A DNA stretch of 64,000 nt from JAZBPO01 sp963691775 (GTDB taxonomy: Bacteria > Pseudomonadota > Gammaproteobacteria > Pseudomonadales > Azotimanducaceae). The notes under the pieces were generated by a model. It was not told where the DNA came from, did no database searches, and saw nothing but the letters and a program-made list of their open reading frames with translations. The stretch is from contig OY829369.1 in NCBI GenBank assembly GCA_963691775.1, positions 2,604,001-2,668,000 on the forward strand, read 5' to 3'. A program made the position numbers and the translations under genes. The stretch's first letter is position 1. Each line of letters opens with the position of its first letter. Shown piece by piece: positions 16,786 through 25,080 of the stretch.

Positions 16786-17820
16786 ATGGACGTCACCGAA
16801 CTGCTCGCCTTCAGCGCCAAGCAGGGCGCATCCGATCTGCATCTGTCAGCGGGTCTGCCGCCGATGATCCGCGTAGACGGGGATGTGCGACGCATCAATC
16901 TGCCGCCAATGGAGCACAATGAAGTTCAGGCCCTGATCTACGAGATCATGAACGACAAGCAGCGCAAGGATTACGAGGAGTTTCTGGAGACGGATTTCTC
17001 CTTCGAGGTTCCCGGTGTTGCTCGCTTCCGCGTCAATGCCTTCAACCAGAATCGTGGTGCCGGTGCGGTCTTCCGGACCATCCCATCGAAGGTTCTGACT
17101 ATGGAAGACCTTGGTATGGGCCAGGTCTTCATCGACATCGCGGAGCGTGCTCGCGGTGTCGTCCTCGTGACCGGTCCCACAGGTTCCGGGAAGTCGACGA
17201 CGCTTGCTGCGATGATCGACTTCATCAACAGCAACAAGTACGAGCATATCTTGACGATCGAAGACCCGATCGAGTTCGTACATGAATCGAAGAAGTGCCT
17301 TGTCAATCAGCGTGAGGTACACCGTGACACGCACGGTTTCAACGAGGCCCTGCGCTCGGCGCTTCGTGAGGATCCGGACATTATTCTCGTCGGGGAGCTT
17401 CGCGACCTGGAAACGATTCGGCTCGCCCTTGAGGCGGCGGAAACAGGCCACATGGTCTTCGGCACCCTGCATACGCAATCCGCTGCGAAAACCATCGACC
17501 GCGTGGTCGACGTGTTTCCTGCTCAGGAGAAGGCCATGGTTCGCTCCATGCTTTCAGAATCACTCCAGGCCGTGATTTCACAAACGCTGCTGAAGAAGCA
17601 GGGCGGCGGCCGCGTTGCTGCGCACGAGATCATGATCTGCACGCCCGCGATCCGGAACCTGATCCGCGAGGACAAGGTCGCGCAGATGTACTCTGCTATC
17701 CAGACCGGTGCTCAGATGGGCATGCAGACCCTGGATCAGTGCCTGGAAAATCTGCTGGACAAACGCCTGATTACCCGTGAGCAGGCGCGCGCAAAGGCGA
17801 AAATGCCGGACAATTTCTGA
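16786..17820 (+). CDS. pilT: Type IV pilus retraction ATPase PilT
   Basis: This hexameric ATPase powers pilus disassembly and twitching. The product is 344 residues, as in Pseudomonas. The Walker A box GPTGSGKS is at 130-137, followed by the Asp box, the Walker B region DIILVGELRDLETI and the His box GTLHTQSA. The PilT-specific AIRNLIRE motif essential for retraction is present. A strong GAGGGG precedes the ATG. It pairs with pilU 58 nt downstream. Confidence 0.98.
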   Translation: MDVTELLAFSAKQGASDLHLSAGLPPMIRVDGDVRRINLPPMEHNEVQALIYEIMNDKQRKDYEEFLETDFSFEVPGVARFRVNAFNQNRGAGAVFRTIPSKVLTMEDLGMGQVFIDIAERARGVVLVTGPTGSGKSTTLAAMIDFINSNKYEHILTIEDPIEFVHESKKCLVNQREVHRDTHGFNEALRSALREDPDIILVGELRDLETIRLALEAAETGHMVFGTLHTQSAAKTIDRVVDVFPAQEKAMVRSMLSESLQAVISQTLLKKQGGGRVAAHEIMICTPAIRNLIREDKVAQMYSAIQTGAQMGMQTLDQCLENLLDKRLITREQARAKAKMPDNF

Positions 17821-17878
17821 TCTGTAGCGCTCACGCTGGATGCGGCGGGGCTTTGTGGGCGTTGCCAGGAGTGGATAG

Positions 17879-19024
17879 GTGGATTTCGACAAGTTACTGA
17901 AGTTCATGGTTGAGAAGGGTGCGTCCGACCTCTTCATCACTGCTGGCGTGCCGCCCTCGGCCAAGCTCAACGGCCGCATGACTCCGCTGACGCGCAATCC
18001 GCTTGGCCCCGAGCAGGCCAAGGAAATAGTCACCGGCGTGATGAATGCGGACCAGCGCGAGGAGTTCGACAGGCATCAGGAGTGCAATTTCGCCATCGCC
18101 TCCCGCGTCGGGCGCTTCCGAGTTTCTGCATTTCAGCAGCGGAACATGTGCGGCATGGTGCTCCGGCGCATCGAGACCAATATTCCGTCCTGCGACGATC
18201 TGAACCTGCCGGATATCCTCAAAGAGCTCGCCATGACGAAGCGCGGGCTCATCATCTTCGTGGGCGCAACGGGTACGGGTAAATCGACATCCCTTGCGGC
18301 GATGGTCGATCACCGGAACCGCAACTCGAAGGGTCACATCATCACGATCGAGGACCCGATCGAATTCGTCCACCAGCACAAGGGCTGCATCGTCACGCAG
18401 CGCGAGGTCGGCGTAGATACGGAGTCCTTTGGCGTCGCTCTGAAGAACACGCTCCGCCAGGCGCCCGACGTCATCCTCCTGGGTGAGGTGCGCTCCAAGG
18501 AGACGATGGATTACGCGCTGCAATTCGCCGAAACCGGTCACCTTGCGCTTTGCACGCTGCATGCGAACAACGCGAATCAGGCGCTCGACCGGATCATTCA
18601 CTTTTTTCCGGCGGACCGGCATGAGCAAACCTGGATGGACCTCTCGCTCAATTTGAAGGCGATCATTGCGCAGCAGCTTGTGCCCACGAAGGATGGCACC
18701 GGCCGCCGCGCCGCAATCGAGATCCTTATCAATACGCCGCTTATTTCGGACACGATCCGCAAGGGTGATGTGCACGTGCTGAAGTCGATGATGACGGACG
18801 CGCCGCCGCAGTCGGGCATGCAGACTTTCGATCAGGCGCTCTACAAGCTTTATGCCGCCGGCGAGATCGATTACGACGTCGCGATCTCTTCGGCGGATTC
18901 ACCGAATGATTTGCGCCTGATGATCAAGATGGGAGTCGATCAGGATTCTGGTGCGCTAGACGACATCAGCAACAAACTGTCGCTTGAAGAAAACTTCGAA
19001 GACGACAGCATGACGATGCGGTAA
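17879..19024 (+). CDS. pilU: PilT-dependent retraction ATPase PilU
   Basis: This PilT paralogue acts with PilT in pilus retraction. The product is 381 residues with Walker A GATGTGKS at 129-136, VILLGEVRSKETM and CTLHANNANQALDRIIHFFP. The C-terminus is an acidic extension (LEENFEDDSMTMR), typical of PilU. It starts at GTG 17879 with AGGAG about 10 nt upstream. The Chp pathway genes that regulate this machinery lie about 3 kb downstream. Confidence 0.97.
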   Translation: MDFDKLLKFMVEKGASDLFITAGVPPSAKLNGRMTPLTRNPLGPEQAKEIVTGVMNADQREEFDRHQECNFAIASRVGRFRVSAFQQRNMCGMVLRRIETNIPSCDDLNLPDILKELAMTKRGLIIFVGATGTGKSTSLAAMVDHRNRNSKGHIITIEDPIEFVHQHKGCIVTQREVGVDTESFGVALKNTLRQAPDVILLGEVRSKETMDYALQFAETGHLALCTLHANNANQALDRIIHFFPADRHEQTWMDLSLNLKAIIAQQLVPTKDGTGRRAAIEILINTPLISDTIRKGDVHVLKSMMTDAPPQSGMQTFDQALYKLYAAGEIDYDVAISSADSPNDLRLMIKMGVDQDSGALDDISNKLSLEENFEDDSMTMR

Positions 19025-19079
19025 TCGCCGAGGACGGGCGACGACCTTGACCGCAGCTCGAAGGAAGCAGTCAGAGCGA

Positions 19080-19096
19080 CTGCCTTCGGCAGGTTT
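19080..19096. terminator. Small hairpin between convergent pilU and ruvX
   Basis: CTGCC-TTC-GGCAG (19080-19092) is followed by GTTT and TCTTC on the plus strand, 55 nt after the pilU stop. The stem is only 5 bp, so this is a weak candidate. Confidence 0.3.
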
Positions 19097-19141
19097 CTTC
19101 GATCAGAGAAGCGGCGCGCCCCTGCTCGACCGGGCTTCGGG

Positions 19142-19564
19142 TCAGGGCGTTTGCTCCCCCAGCCAATCCTCCAGAATGACCTGCGCCGCAACGGCATGCA
19201 GGTCTTCAGGATTGTCACCTGCTTTCGTGCGCGTATAAGCCTCTCGAGAGCTCAGACGCTCGTCCTGGAATTCCACGGTGCACCCGAAGCGGCCAGCGAG
19301 GCGCCGCCCGAACTTCCGAGCGCGCGGCGCGAGTTCGCCCTCGTTGCCGTCCAGATTCAGCGGTAGACCGACCACGACGACATCCGGCTTCCACTCTTCG
19401 ATCAGATTGCCGATCAAATCCCAGTCAGGTATCCCCTCGCGGGCCCCGAGGTGCGTAAGCGGCGTTGCCGTCCGCGTTGCGGTCTGGCCCACCGCGACGC
19501 CGATATGCGCAAGTCCCCAGTCGAAGGCGAGCGCGCTGCGCGGGTGGCGAGTTCGCAGGGTCAT
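19142..19564 (-). CDS. ruvX: RuvX/YqgF, pre-16S rRNA processing nuclease family
   Basis: The product is 140 residues with an RNase H-like fold. The first catalytic Asp is in ALAFDWGLAHIGVAVG (D15), the second acid region is DVVVVGLPLNLDG, and the conserved FQDERLSSREA follows. YqgF is implicated in pre-16S rRNA 5' maturation; the Holliday-junction resolvase label is historical. Its ATG overlaps the yqgE stop by 4 nt. Confidence 0.95.
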   Translation of the reverse strand: MTLRTRHPRSALAFDWGLAHIGVAVGQTATRTATPLTHLGAREGIPDWDLIGNLIEEWKPDVVVVGLPLNLDGNEGELAPRARKFGRRLAGRFGCTVEFQDERLSSREAYTRTKAGDNPEDLHAVAAQVILEDWLGEQTP

Positions 19565-20115
19565 GCGTGGCCCGCAGCGCCGCCGATCAGGTTGAAGTCG
19601 ATACCAAGCGCCGCGGCGGCGCGCTGAACGCGATCGCGATGGGCCGTGTCGAAAAGGATTGATTCGTTCGCAGGGCAGGTCAGCCAGGCGTTCTCCGCCA
19701 TTTCACCCTCGAGTTGGCCGCCGCCCCAGCCGGCGTAGCCGACGCAAACGAGGAAACGCTCGGGCCCTTCGTCGCGCGCAATGGCGGCGAGCATCTCGCG
19801 AGAAGTCGACAGTGCGAGGCCGCCAGCAAGTTGGAGCGTGCCCTCTAACTGAAGGTCTTCACTGTGCAGAACGAAGCCGCGATCGCGCTGTACGGGCCCC
19901 CCTTCAAGCACGGCGGTGGCGCGATGGGCGGATCCCTGGATTTCGAGCTGATCGAACAGGTCACCCAGCGTGACATCGTCCACTGGCCGATTGACCACCA
20001 GACCCATGGCGCCGTCCTCGTTGTGCTCGCACAGGTAACTGATGGTCTGGCCGAAATAGCTGCCGGTGAGTGCAGGCATCGCGAGGAGGAACTGATGCCG
20101 CCAGCTCGTCTCCAT
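19561..20115 (-). CDS. YqgE/AlgH family protein (DUF179)
   Basis: The product is 184 residues matching YqgE (E. coli 187). The markers are FLLAMPALTGSYFGQTI, YLCEHNEDGAMGLVVNRP, and CVGYAGWGGGQLEGEMAENAW near the C-terminus. The biochemical role is unknown; the AlgH name comes from a transcriptional effect on alginate in Pseudomonas. It is part of gshB-tonB-yqgE-ruvX, translationally coupled to ruvX. Its start is 55 nt downstream of the tonB-like stop. Confidence 0.94.
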   Translation of the reverse strand: METSWRHQFLLAMPALTGSYFGQTISYLCEHNEDGAMGLVVNRPVDDVTLGDLFDQLEIQGSAHRATAVLEGGPVQRDRGFVLHSEDLQLEGTLQLAGGLALSTSREMLAAIARDEGPERFLVCVGYAGWGGGQLEGEMAENAWLTCPANESILFDTAHRDRVQRAAAALGIDFNLIGGAAGHA

Positions 20116-20170
20116 AGCGCCATTCTGGCGACGCCGTCGAGGGCTCACAAGAGCGCAGGCCAGAAGCGCT

Positions 20171-21148
20171 TCAGCCTGCGCCGAACCCTCTGCGCCGGAA
20201 CTGCCAGGTTCGCACGATGTGAAGGACGTCGGCCTCGGCTCGGAGTGCATCCGGGAAAGGCAGAAAGGGGGCCGCGAGGCGCACGATGCGCAGGGCTGAG
20301 GCGTCGAGGACGCTCGAGCCGCTTGATTCGAGCAGGCGCACGTCGATAAGGCGGCCATCTGCTTCGATCTCCACGAGCACGCGAAGATCTCCTTCGAGCC
20401 CTTGTCGCCTCGCCTCGATCGGATAGTTCAGATTGCCGATGCGTTCAACCTTGTTGCGCCATGATTCCAGATAGGCAGCTTCCACAGCGGAGCGAGCGGT
20501 CACGCTGCTCAGGCGACGTACGCGGCGGCCCCGCGCGTCGAGCTGAATTTCGCTTGAGCGCCGCGCCTCAAGGCTTGCGATATCCAGTGCTTGGGTGAGC
20601 AGGGATATGGCATCGAGCCGCTCCGAGGCTTCGGCCGTCGAAGGCGCATCGGTGCGTACGATCTCACTGGTGGAGACGTTCGCGTCGAGTTGCGGTGTCG
20701 GCAGGGGTACGCGCGATCCGTCATGTGGCTGCGGCCGCAGCGCATCGGCTATGCGCGTGTCGGCGAGCGGAGCGTCCCGATTGGTCGTAAGTTCGGCAAG
20801 TTCCTCGAGCGTACCGCTCCCCTGCTGATCTGCTTGCGCGAGGAAGTCCGCGTCCTGCGGAGTCGATTCGCTCGCAAAGCGGGCGAGGGTCACTTCCAGG
20901 CTTTCGAGAGGTGCCGGTGGATCTGGAAGCGCGAAACCGACCCCGAGGATCAAGGCAAGGTGCAGGGCGATGGCAAGGAATGCCGCGAACGAGAAACGAT
21001 CGCCGCTCGAGACGTCGGGGTCGGGTTTTTCGATGGCGAATGCCACCGTGCTCGCGGGCACGCGCGCTGTGACCGCGGAGCCGGGGATGACGTGCGTCGA
21101 TCGATTCACCGCAACGGGCTCAGGCGCCAGTGACCAGCGTTTCGACAT
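20171..21148 (-). CDS. TonB-family energy transducer (TonB3-like)
   Basis: The product is 325 residues. There is a cytoplasmic N-terminus of about 50 residues, one transmembrane helix (FLAIALHLALILGVGFAL), an extended periplasmic linker, and a C-terminal TonB domain from about residue 235 (NLNYPIEARRQGLEGDLRVL). Position between gshB and yqgE matches TonB3 of P. aeruginosa, which affects twitching motility. That fits the flanking pil genes, but the function is inferred. The ATG at 21148 overlaps the gshB 3' end by 29 nt. No ExbB/ExbD is nearby. Confidence 0.88.
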   Translation of the reverse strand: MSKRWSLAPEPVAVNRSTHVIPGSAVTARVPASTVAFAIEKPDPDVSSGDRFSFAAFLAIALHLALILGVGFALPDPPAPLESLEVTLARFASESTPQDADFLAQADQQGSGTLEELAELTTNRDAPLADTRIADALRPQPHDGSRVPLPTPQLDANVSTSEIVRTDAPSTAEASERLDAISLLTQALDIASLEARRSSEIQLDARGRRVRRLSSVTARSAVEAAYLESWRNKVERIGNLNYPIEARRQGLEGDLRVLVEIEADGRLIDVRLLESSGSSVLDASALRIVRLAAPFLPFPDALRAEADVLHIVRTWQFRRRGFGAG

Positions 21149-22070
21149 GCGCCATGAAATCGCCGGCGATATCTAGATCGCATTGTTCGTCGAGTTCGCG
21201 AATGCAGGTCGGGCAGGTCACGTTAACCTCGGTCAGATAGTCGCCGATAACGTCCAGACCCACGAATGCCAGGCCCCGTCGGCGCAGTTCCGGACCTACG
21301 GCCCGGACGATTTCGAGATCCCGCGAGGACAGGGGCCGCGCGACGCCGCGGCCGCCGGCTGCCAGATTGCCACGGCTCTCGCCGGCGGCCGGGATGCGAG
21401 CGAGGGCGAATGGCACGGGCTCCCCGTCAATGACGAGGATGCGCTTGTCACCGTCCTCGATCTCGGGCAAGTAGCGCTGGGCCATGATCTGTTGGCGGCC
21501 TTGGTCAGTGAGCGTCTCGATTATGACGGAGAGGTTCGCGTCGCCGTCGCGGACCCGAAAGATCGACGCGCCGCCCATGCCGTCCAGCGGCTTCATCACG
21601 ACATCGCCCTGCTCGGCAGTGAAAGCGCGGAGTTCATCTGCGCGCCGGGTAACGATCAGCGGCGGGCCGAGCTCGGGAAATGCGGTCGCGAAGAACTTCT
21701 CGTTGCAGTCGCGCAGCGATTGAGGGCGATTGAGTACGCGCGCGCCGGCGGCTTCTGCCCGTTCGAGCAGATAGGTCGAGTAGACGTATTCCATGTCGAA
21801 GGGCGGATCCTTGCGCATGAGCACTGCATCGTAGCTCGTCAAACGCACTTCCCTGGGATCGCCTGTGGTGTAGAAGGGGTCTCTTGCACGGTCGACAACC
21901 AGATCCCGAGCGTGAGCGATCACTTCGCCCCGCTTCAGCAGGATGTCGCCCTGCTCTATGCAGTCTATGCGCCACCCCCGGCGCTGTGCTGCCTCTATCA
22001 TGGCCAGCGTTGAATCCTTTTTCGGATTCAGCGTGGCGAGGGGATCCATCACGATTCCGAGAGCGGTCAT
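21120..22070 (-). CDS. gshB: Glutathione synthetase
   Basis: This ATP-grasp enzyme joins gamma-glutamylcysteine and glycine. The product is 316 residues, identical in length to the E. coli enzyme. It contains GIVMDPLATLNPKKDSTLAM, the MRKDPPFDMEY substrate region, KPLDGMGGASIFR, and the C-terminal EVNVTCPTCIRELD (Cys where E. coli has Ser). AGGAAA precedes ATG 22070. It is the first gene of the minus-strand gshB-tonB-yqgE-ruvX unit, divergent from pilG. Confidence 0.97.
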   Translation of the reverse strand: MTALGIVMDPLATLNPKKDSTLAMIEAAQRRGWRIDCIEQGDILLKRGEVIAHARDLVVDRARDPFYTTGDPREVRLTSYDAVLMRKDPPFDMEYVYSTYLLERAEAAGARVLNRPQSLRDCNEKFFATAFPELGPPLIVTRRADELRAFTAEQGDVVMKPLDGMGGASIFRVRDGDANLSVIIETLTDQGRQQIMAQRYLPEIEDGDKRILVIDGEPVPFALARIPAAGESRGNLAAGGRGVARPLSSRDLEIVRAVGPELRRRGLAFVGLDVIGDYLTEVNVTCPTCIRELDEQCDLDIAGDFMAHVETLVTGA

Positions 22071-22318
22071 GGCATTTCCTGGGGGCTTCCGAACGAGAGC
22101 GAGCCTAAACGGCTGCCGACGGGGCGGGCAAGCCGTGACGAGCCGCACGGAAATGGCTTCTTGAACCGGTAAAACTTCTTCCGTGGCGCTCACTTATAGC
22201 GTGAGTCTCGGCCGTGTGTTAAAAGTTTTCTGTTTCGGCTGCTGGGCGAAAGCGTGCTCGACTGTTCGAAGCGCGGGACAGCCAGGCGCTATTGAGCTCC
22301 GAATGAGGCGGGGACGTG
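22071..22318. other. Divergent intergenic region gshB/pilG
   Basis: This 248-nt region is relatively AT-rich around 22205-22245 and must contain promoters for gshB (minus) and the Chp operon (plus). GAGGCGGGG precedes the pilG start. I see no repeats, RNA gene or additional coding sequence. Confidence 0.4.
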
Positions 22319-22702
22319 ATGTCAGAAGAGTCGAACGGCGTGAAGGTCATGGTGGTCGACGACTCCAAGACCATCAGGCGGACTGCGGAAACGCTGCTCA
22401 AGAAGGAAGGATTCGAGGTCATCACGGCGACCGATGGGTTCGATGCGCTTTCGAAGATTGCGGATTCGAAGCCAGCGATCATATTCGTTGACATCATGAT
22501 GCCGCGCCTCGATGGCTATCAAACGTGCGCCCTCATCAAGAACAACAGTGAATTCAATTCGACGCCCGTCGTCATGCTGTCCTCCAAGGACGGTCTATTC
22601 GACAAGGCCAAGGGCCGCATCGTCGGCTCTGATCAGTATTTGACCAAACCTTTCAGCCGAGACGAGCTGCTCGGCGCGATCCGGAGATTCGTGCCGGCGT
22701 AG
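22319..22702 (+). CDS. pilG: Twitching motility response regulator PilG
   Basis: This single-domain CheY-like receiver of the Chp pathway in Pseudomonas promotes pilus extension and cAMP production. The product is 127 residues with the acidic pair in VMVVDDSKTIRR, phospho-acceptor D58 (FVDIMMPRLDG), and the conserved Lys in YLTKPF. The ATG at 22319 is preferred over the adjacent in-frame GTG at 22316; GAGGCGGGG is upstream. It is the first gene of the pilG-H-I-J-chpA-chpC operon. Confidence 0.96.
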   Translation: MSEESNGVKVMVVDDSKTIRRTAETLLKKEGFEVITATDGFDALSKIADSKPAIIFVDIMMPRLDGYQTCALIKNNSEFNSTPVVMLSSKDGLFDKAKGRIVGSDQYLTKPFSRDELLGAIRRFVPA

Positions 22703-22798
22703 GGCACGGCGTGGCGTCCGCGGCCCGGACGGCGGGGCATGGACGAGGGCGTCGCGGAACGACGCAGGCACCGAACGATATGGAGCGACCCAAGGCTC

Positions 22799-23164
22799 AT
22801 GGCAAAGATCCTCATCGTAGACGACTCACCCACGGAGGTTCGCCAGCTGGCGGACATGCTCAGGAAACACGGGTACGAGGTTGTCAGTGCGGAAACGGGC
22901 AAGAACGGCATTGCCATGGCGGCCACGGAGCAACCTGAGCTCGTCCTCATGGACGTGGTCATGCCGGAAACGAACGGGTTCCAGGCAACGCGTCAGATCA
23001 CCCGTGGCGAGACAACGAAACACATCCCCGTGATCATCGTGTCAGCCAAGGACCAGGATACGGACCGCGTCTGGGCGGCGCGGCAGGGGGCCCGCGGGTA
23101 TCTGACCAAGCCGGTAAAGGAAGCGGAACTGATGAACGCGATTACCGGGGCGCTCGGGGGCTGA
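22799..23164 (+). CDS. pilH: Twitching motility response regulator PilH
   Basis: This is the second stand-alone receiver, 121 residues: ILIVDDSPTEVRQL, phospho-acceptor D52 (LMDVVMPETNG) and Lys in LTKPVKEAEL. In Pseudomonas PilH counteracts PilG output, acting on retraction or as a phosphate sink. It is separated from pilG by 96 nt and from pilI by 4 nt. Confidence 0.96.
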   Translation: MAKILIVDDSPTEVRQLADMLRKHGYEVVSAETGKNGIAMAATEQPELVLMDVVMPETNGFQATRQITRGETTKHIPVIIVSAKDQDTDRVWAARQGARGYLTKPVKEAELMNAITGALGG

Positions 23165-23168
23165 GGCT

Positions 23169-23711
23169 GTGGCGGATGCCAGGGCTGCCTTCGCCGATCT
23201 CCTCACGCTTGCGCGTTCGGCGACGCTGTCAGCGCTCCCGCTGCCGGCGCAGGAGACGCCTGAGCAAATCTGGCGCGGACTTGCCTTCAACGTGGGCAGC
23301 ACGCGTTTGCTGTCCGGTTTGGGTGAAGTGCAGGAAGTCATCGAGGTGCCTGCCCTCACTCGAATTCCGGGCGCGCGCGATTGGCTGCTCGGAATCGCGA
23401 ACGTTCGCGGCCGGATCGTGCCGGTTCTGGACGTTTGTGCATTCCTAGGATTCGAGAAGAGCGCGCCAGAGCAAGAATGGCGCGTGCTTATCGTCGATGA
23501 AGGCGACGTGCTGTGCGGGCTCCTCGTGGAACAGGCGCTGGGCATGATGCAGTTCGAAGCCAGTATTGCTGATTCGGAAGCGAGCGCTGCCGTCGGCAAC
23601 GCGCTCGACCCGTATTTGCGCGCTGCCTTCCGCCAGGGCGGGCGGTACTGGCGGGTGATGGATCTCCGGATGCTGGTACACGAGCCGGCGTTCTTTGATG
23701 TGGCGGCCTGA
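23169..23711 (+). CDS. pilI: CheW-like adaptor PilI
   Basis: The product is 180 residues with one CheW domain. It couples the receptor PilJ to the kinase ChpA. Recognisable segments include the VGSTRLLSGLGEVQEVIEVPALTRIPGARDWL region (CheW beta-barrel), GIANVRGRIVPVLDVCAFLG and the late RYWRVMDLRMLV. It starts at GTG 23169, 4 nt after the pilH stop. A second CheW-like protein, ChpC, closes the operon. Confidence 0.94.
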   Translation: MADARAAFADLLTLARSATLSALPLPAQETPEQIWRGLAFNVGSTRLLSGLGEVQEVIEVPALTRIPGARDWLLGIANVRGRIVPVLDVCAFLGFEKSAPEQEWRVLIVDEGDVLCGLLVEQALGMMQFEASIADSEASAAVGNALDPYLRAAFRQGGRYWRVMDLRMLVHEPAFFDVAA

Positions 23712-23755
23712 GCCGGACGCAAACCGGCAAGCTTGATGGATCAGGAGCGGAAACG

Positions 23756-25036
23756 ATGAACAGCAGCAGCGGCGTAGCGCGATCGGACGGGAACAGCATG
23801 CTCCTGCCGACAGTCCTCGTTCTGATGATCATGGTGGCGGCGGGCGGCATGGGCTGGGCGTTCTGGGGCGCGGGTTTCAACCTCGGGCTTCTCGTGGCCA
23901 TGGTCGGGATGATCGCCGCAATGGCGGTGGCCTGGTTGATGATTCGCGATGGCCAGGCGCGGCTCAGAGATCAGGCCGAGCAGAACGTCCGCAACCAGGA
24001 GGCGATCCTCCAATTGCTCGACGAGCTTGCAGATCTCGCGGATGGGGATCTTCGCGTTCAGGCATCGGTAACTGAGAATTTCACCGGCGCTATCGCCGAT
24101 TCGATCAACTTCGCCATCGACCAGATGCGTGGTTTGGTGTCGAACATCAATCGGATTTCGGTTCAGGTTGCATCGGCTGCCTCGGAAACCCAGGGTACGG
24201 CGCGAAATCTGGCGAATGCTTCGGAGAATCAGGCGCGCGAGATCACGGGTGCTTCTACGGCCATCAACGATATGGCGAGTTCTATCGACCAGGTGTCCAT
24301 GAACGCGGCCGAGTCGGCGACGGTCGCGGAGCGCGCCGTGGAAATTGCCAACAAGGGCGGTGACGTCGTCAGGAACACGATCAACGGTATGGACAGGATC
24401 CGCGATCAGATCCAGGAGACCTCGAAGCGCATCAAGCGCCTCGGCGAGTCGTCGCAGGAGATCGGCGACATCGTTTCCCTCATCAATGACATTGCGGACC
24501 AGACCAACATTCTCTCTCTCAACGCGGCGATTCAGGCATCCATGGCCGGCGACGCAGGCCGGGGCTTTGCGGTCGTTGCCGACGAGGTCCAGCGCCTAGC
24601 GGAGCGTTCCGCGGCGGCCACCAAACAGATATCGGCGCTGGTAAAGACGATCCAGTCGGACACCAATGAGGCCGTCATCTCCATGGAGCAAACGACGACC
24701 GAGGTTGTCCAGGGCGCTCGACTGGCGCAGGACGCCGGCGTTGCACTGGAAGAAATCGAAGGGACTTCGAAGAACCTCGCTGAACTCATCCAGAGCATCT
24801 CTGACGCGGCGCGTCAGCAGGCCGCAACCGCCGGCCAAATTACCAACACGATGGCTGTCATTCAGGAGATCACCAGCAGCACGAGCTCGGGAACGGAAAC
24901 AACGGCGAAATCGATCGGCGAGCTCGCCTTCATGGCTGATGAAATGCGTAATTCTGTTGAGGGCTTCAAGCTGCCGGATTCGCTCGCTGCGCATGGCGGT
25001 GGCGCAACGGTGCGTATCGAACCGACACCGGCCTGA
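23756..25036 (+). CDS. pilJ: PilJ-type chemoreceptor lacking a periplasmic sensor domain
   Basis: The product is 426 residues. Two transmembrane helices sit almost back to back (about 16-36 and 44-63, joined by a 7-residue turn). A HAMP-like/coiled-coil region follows, then an MCP signalling domain whose hairpin tip (NDIADQTNILSLNAAIQASM, near residue 245) and AGRGFAVVADEVQRLAERS match PilJ. P. aeruginosa PilJ is 682 residues with a large periplasmic PilJ-domain ligand module; that part is absent here without any frame break. Upstream is pilI (44 nt). No pilK separates it from chpA. The PilJ assignment rests on position and tip sequence. Confidence 0.88.
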   Translation: MNSSSGVARSDGNSMLLPTVLVLMIMVAAGGMGWAFWGAGFNLGLLVAMVGMIAAMAVAWLMIRDGQARLRDQAEQNVRNQEAILQLLDELADLADGDLRVQASVTENFTGAIADSINFAIDQMRGLVSNINRISVQVASAASETQGTARNLANASENQAREITGASTAINDMASSIDQVSMNAAESATVAERAVEIANKGGDVVRNTINGMDRIRDQIQETSKRIKRLGESSQEIGDIVSLINDIADQTNILSLNAAIQASMAGDAGRGFAVVADEVQRLAERSAAATKQISALVKTIQSDTNEAVISMEQTTTEVVQGARLAQDAGVALEEIEGTSKNLAELIQSISDAARQQAATAGQITNTMAVIQEITSSTSSGTETTAKSIGELAFMADEMRNSVEGFKLPDSLAAHGGGATVRIEPTPA

Positions 25037-25080
25037 CAGGCGGGCACCGATGACCCTGGCGCGAGTGGAAAGAACTGCCC

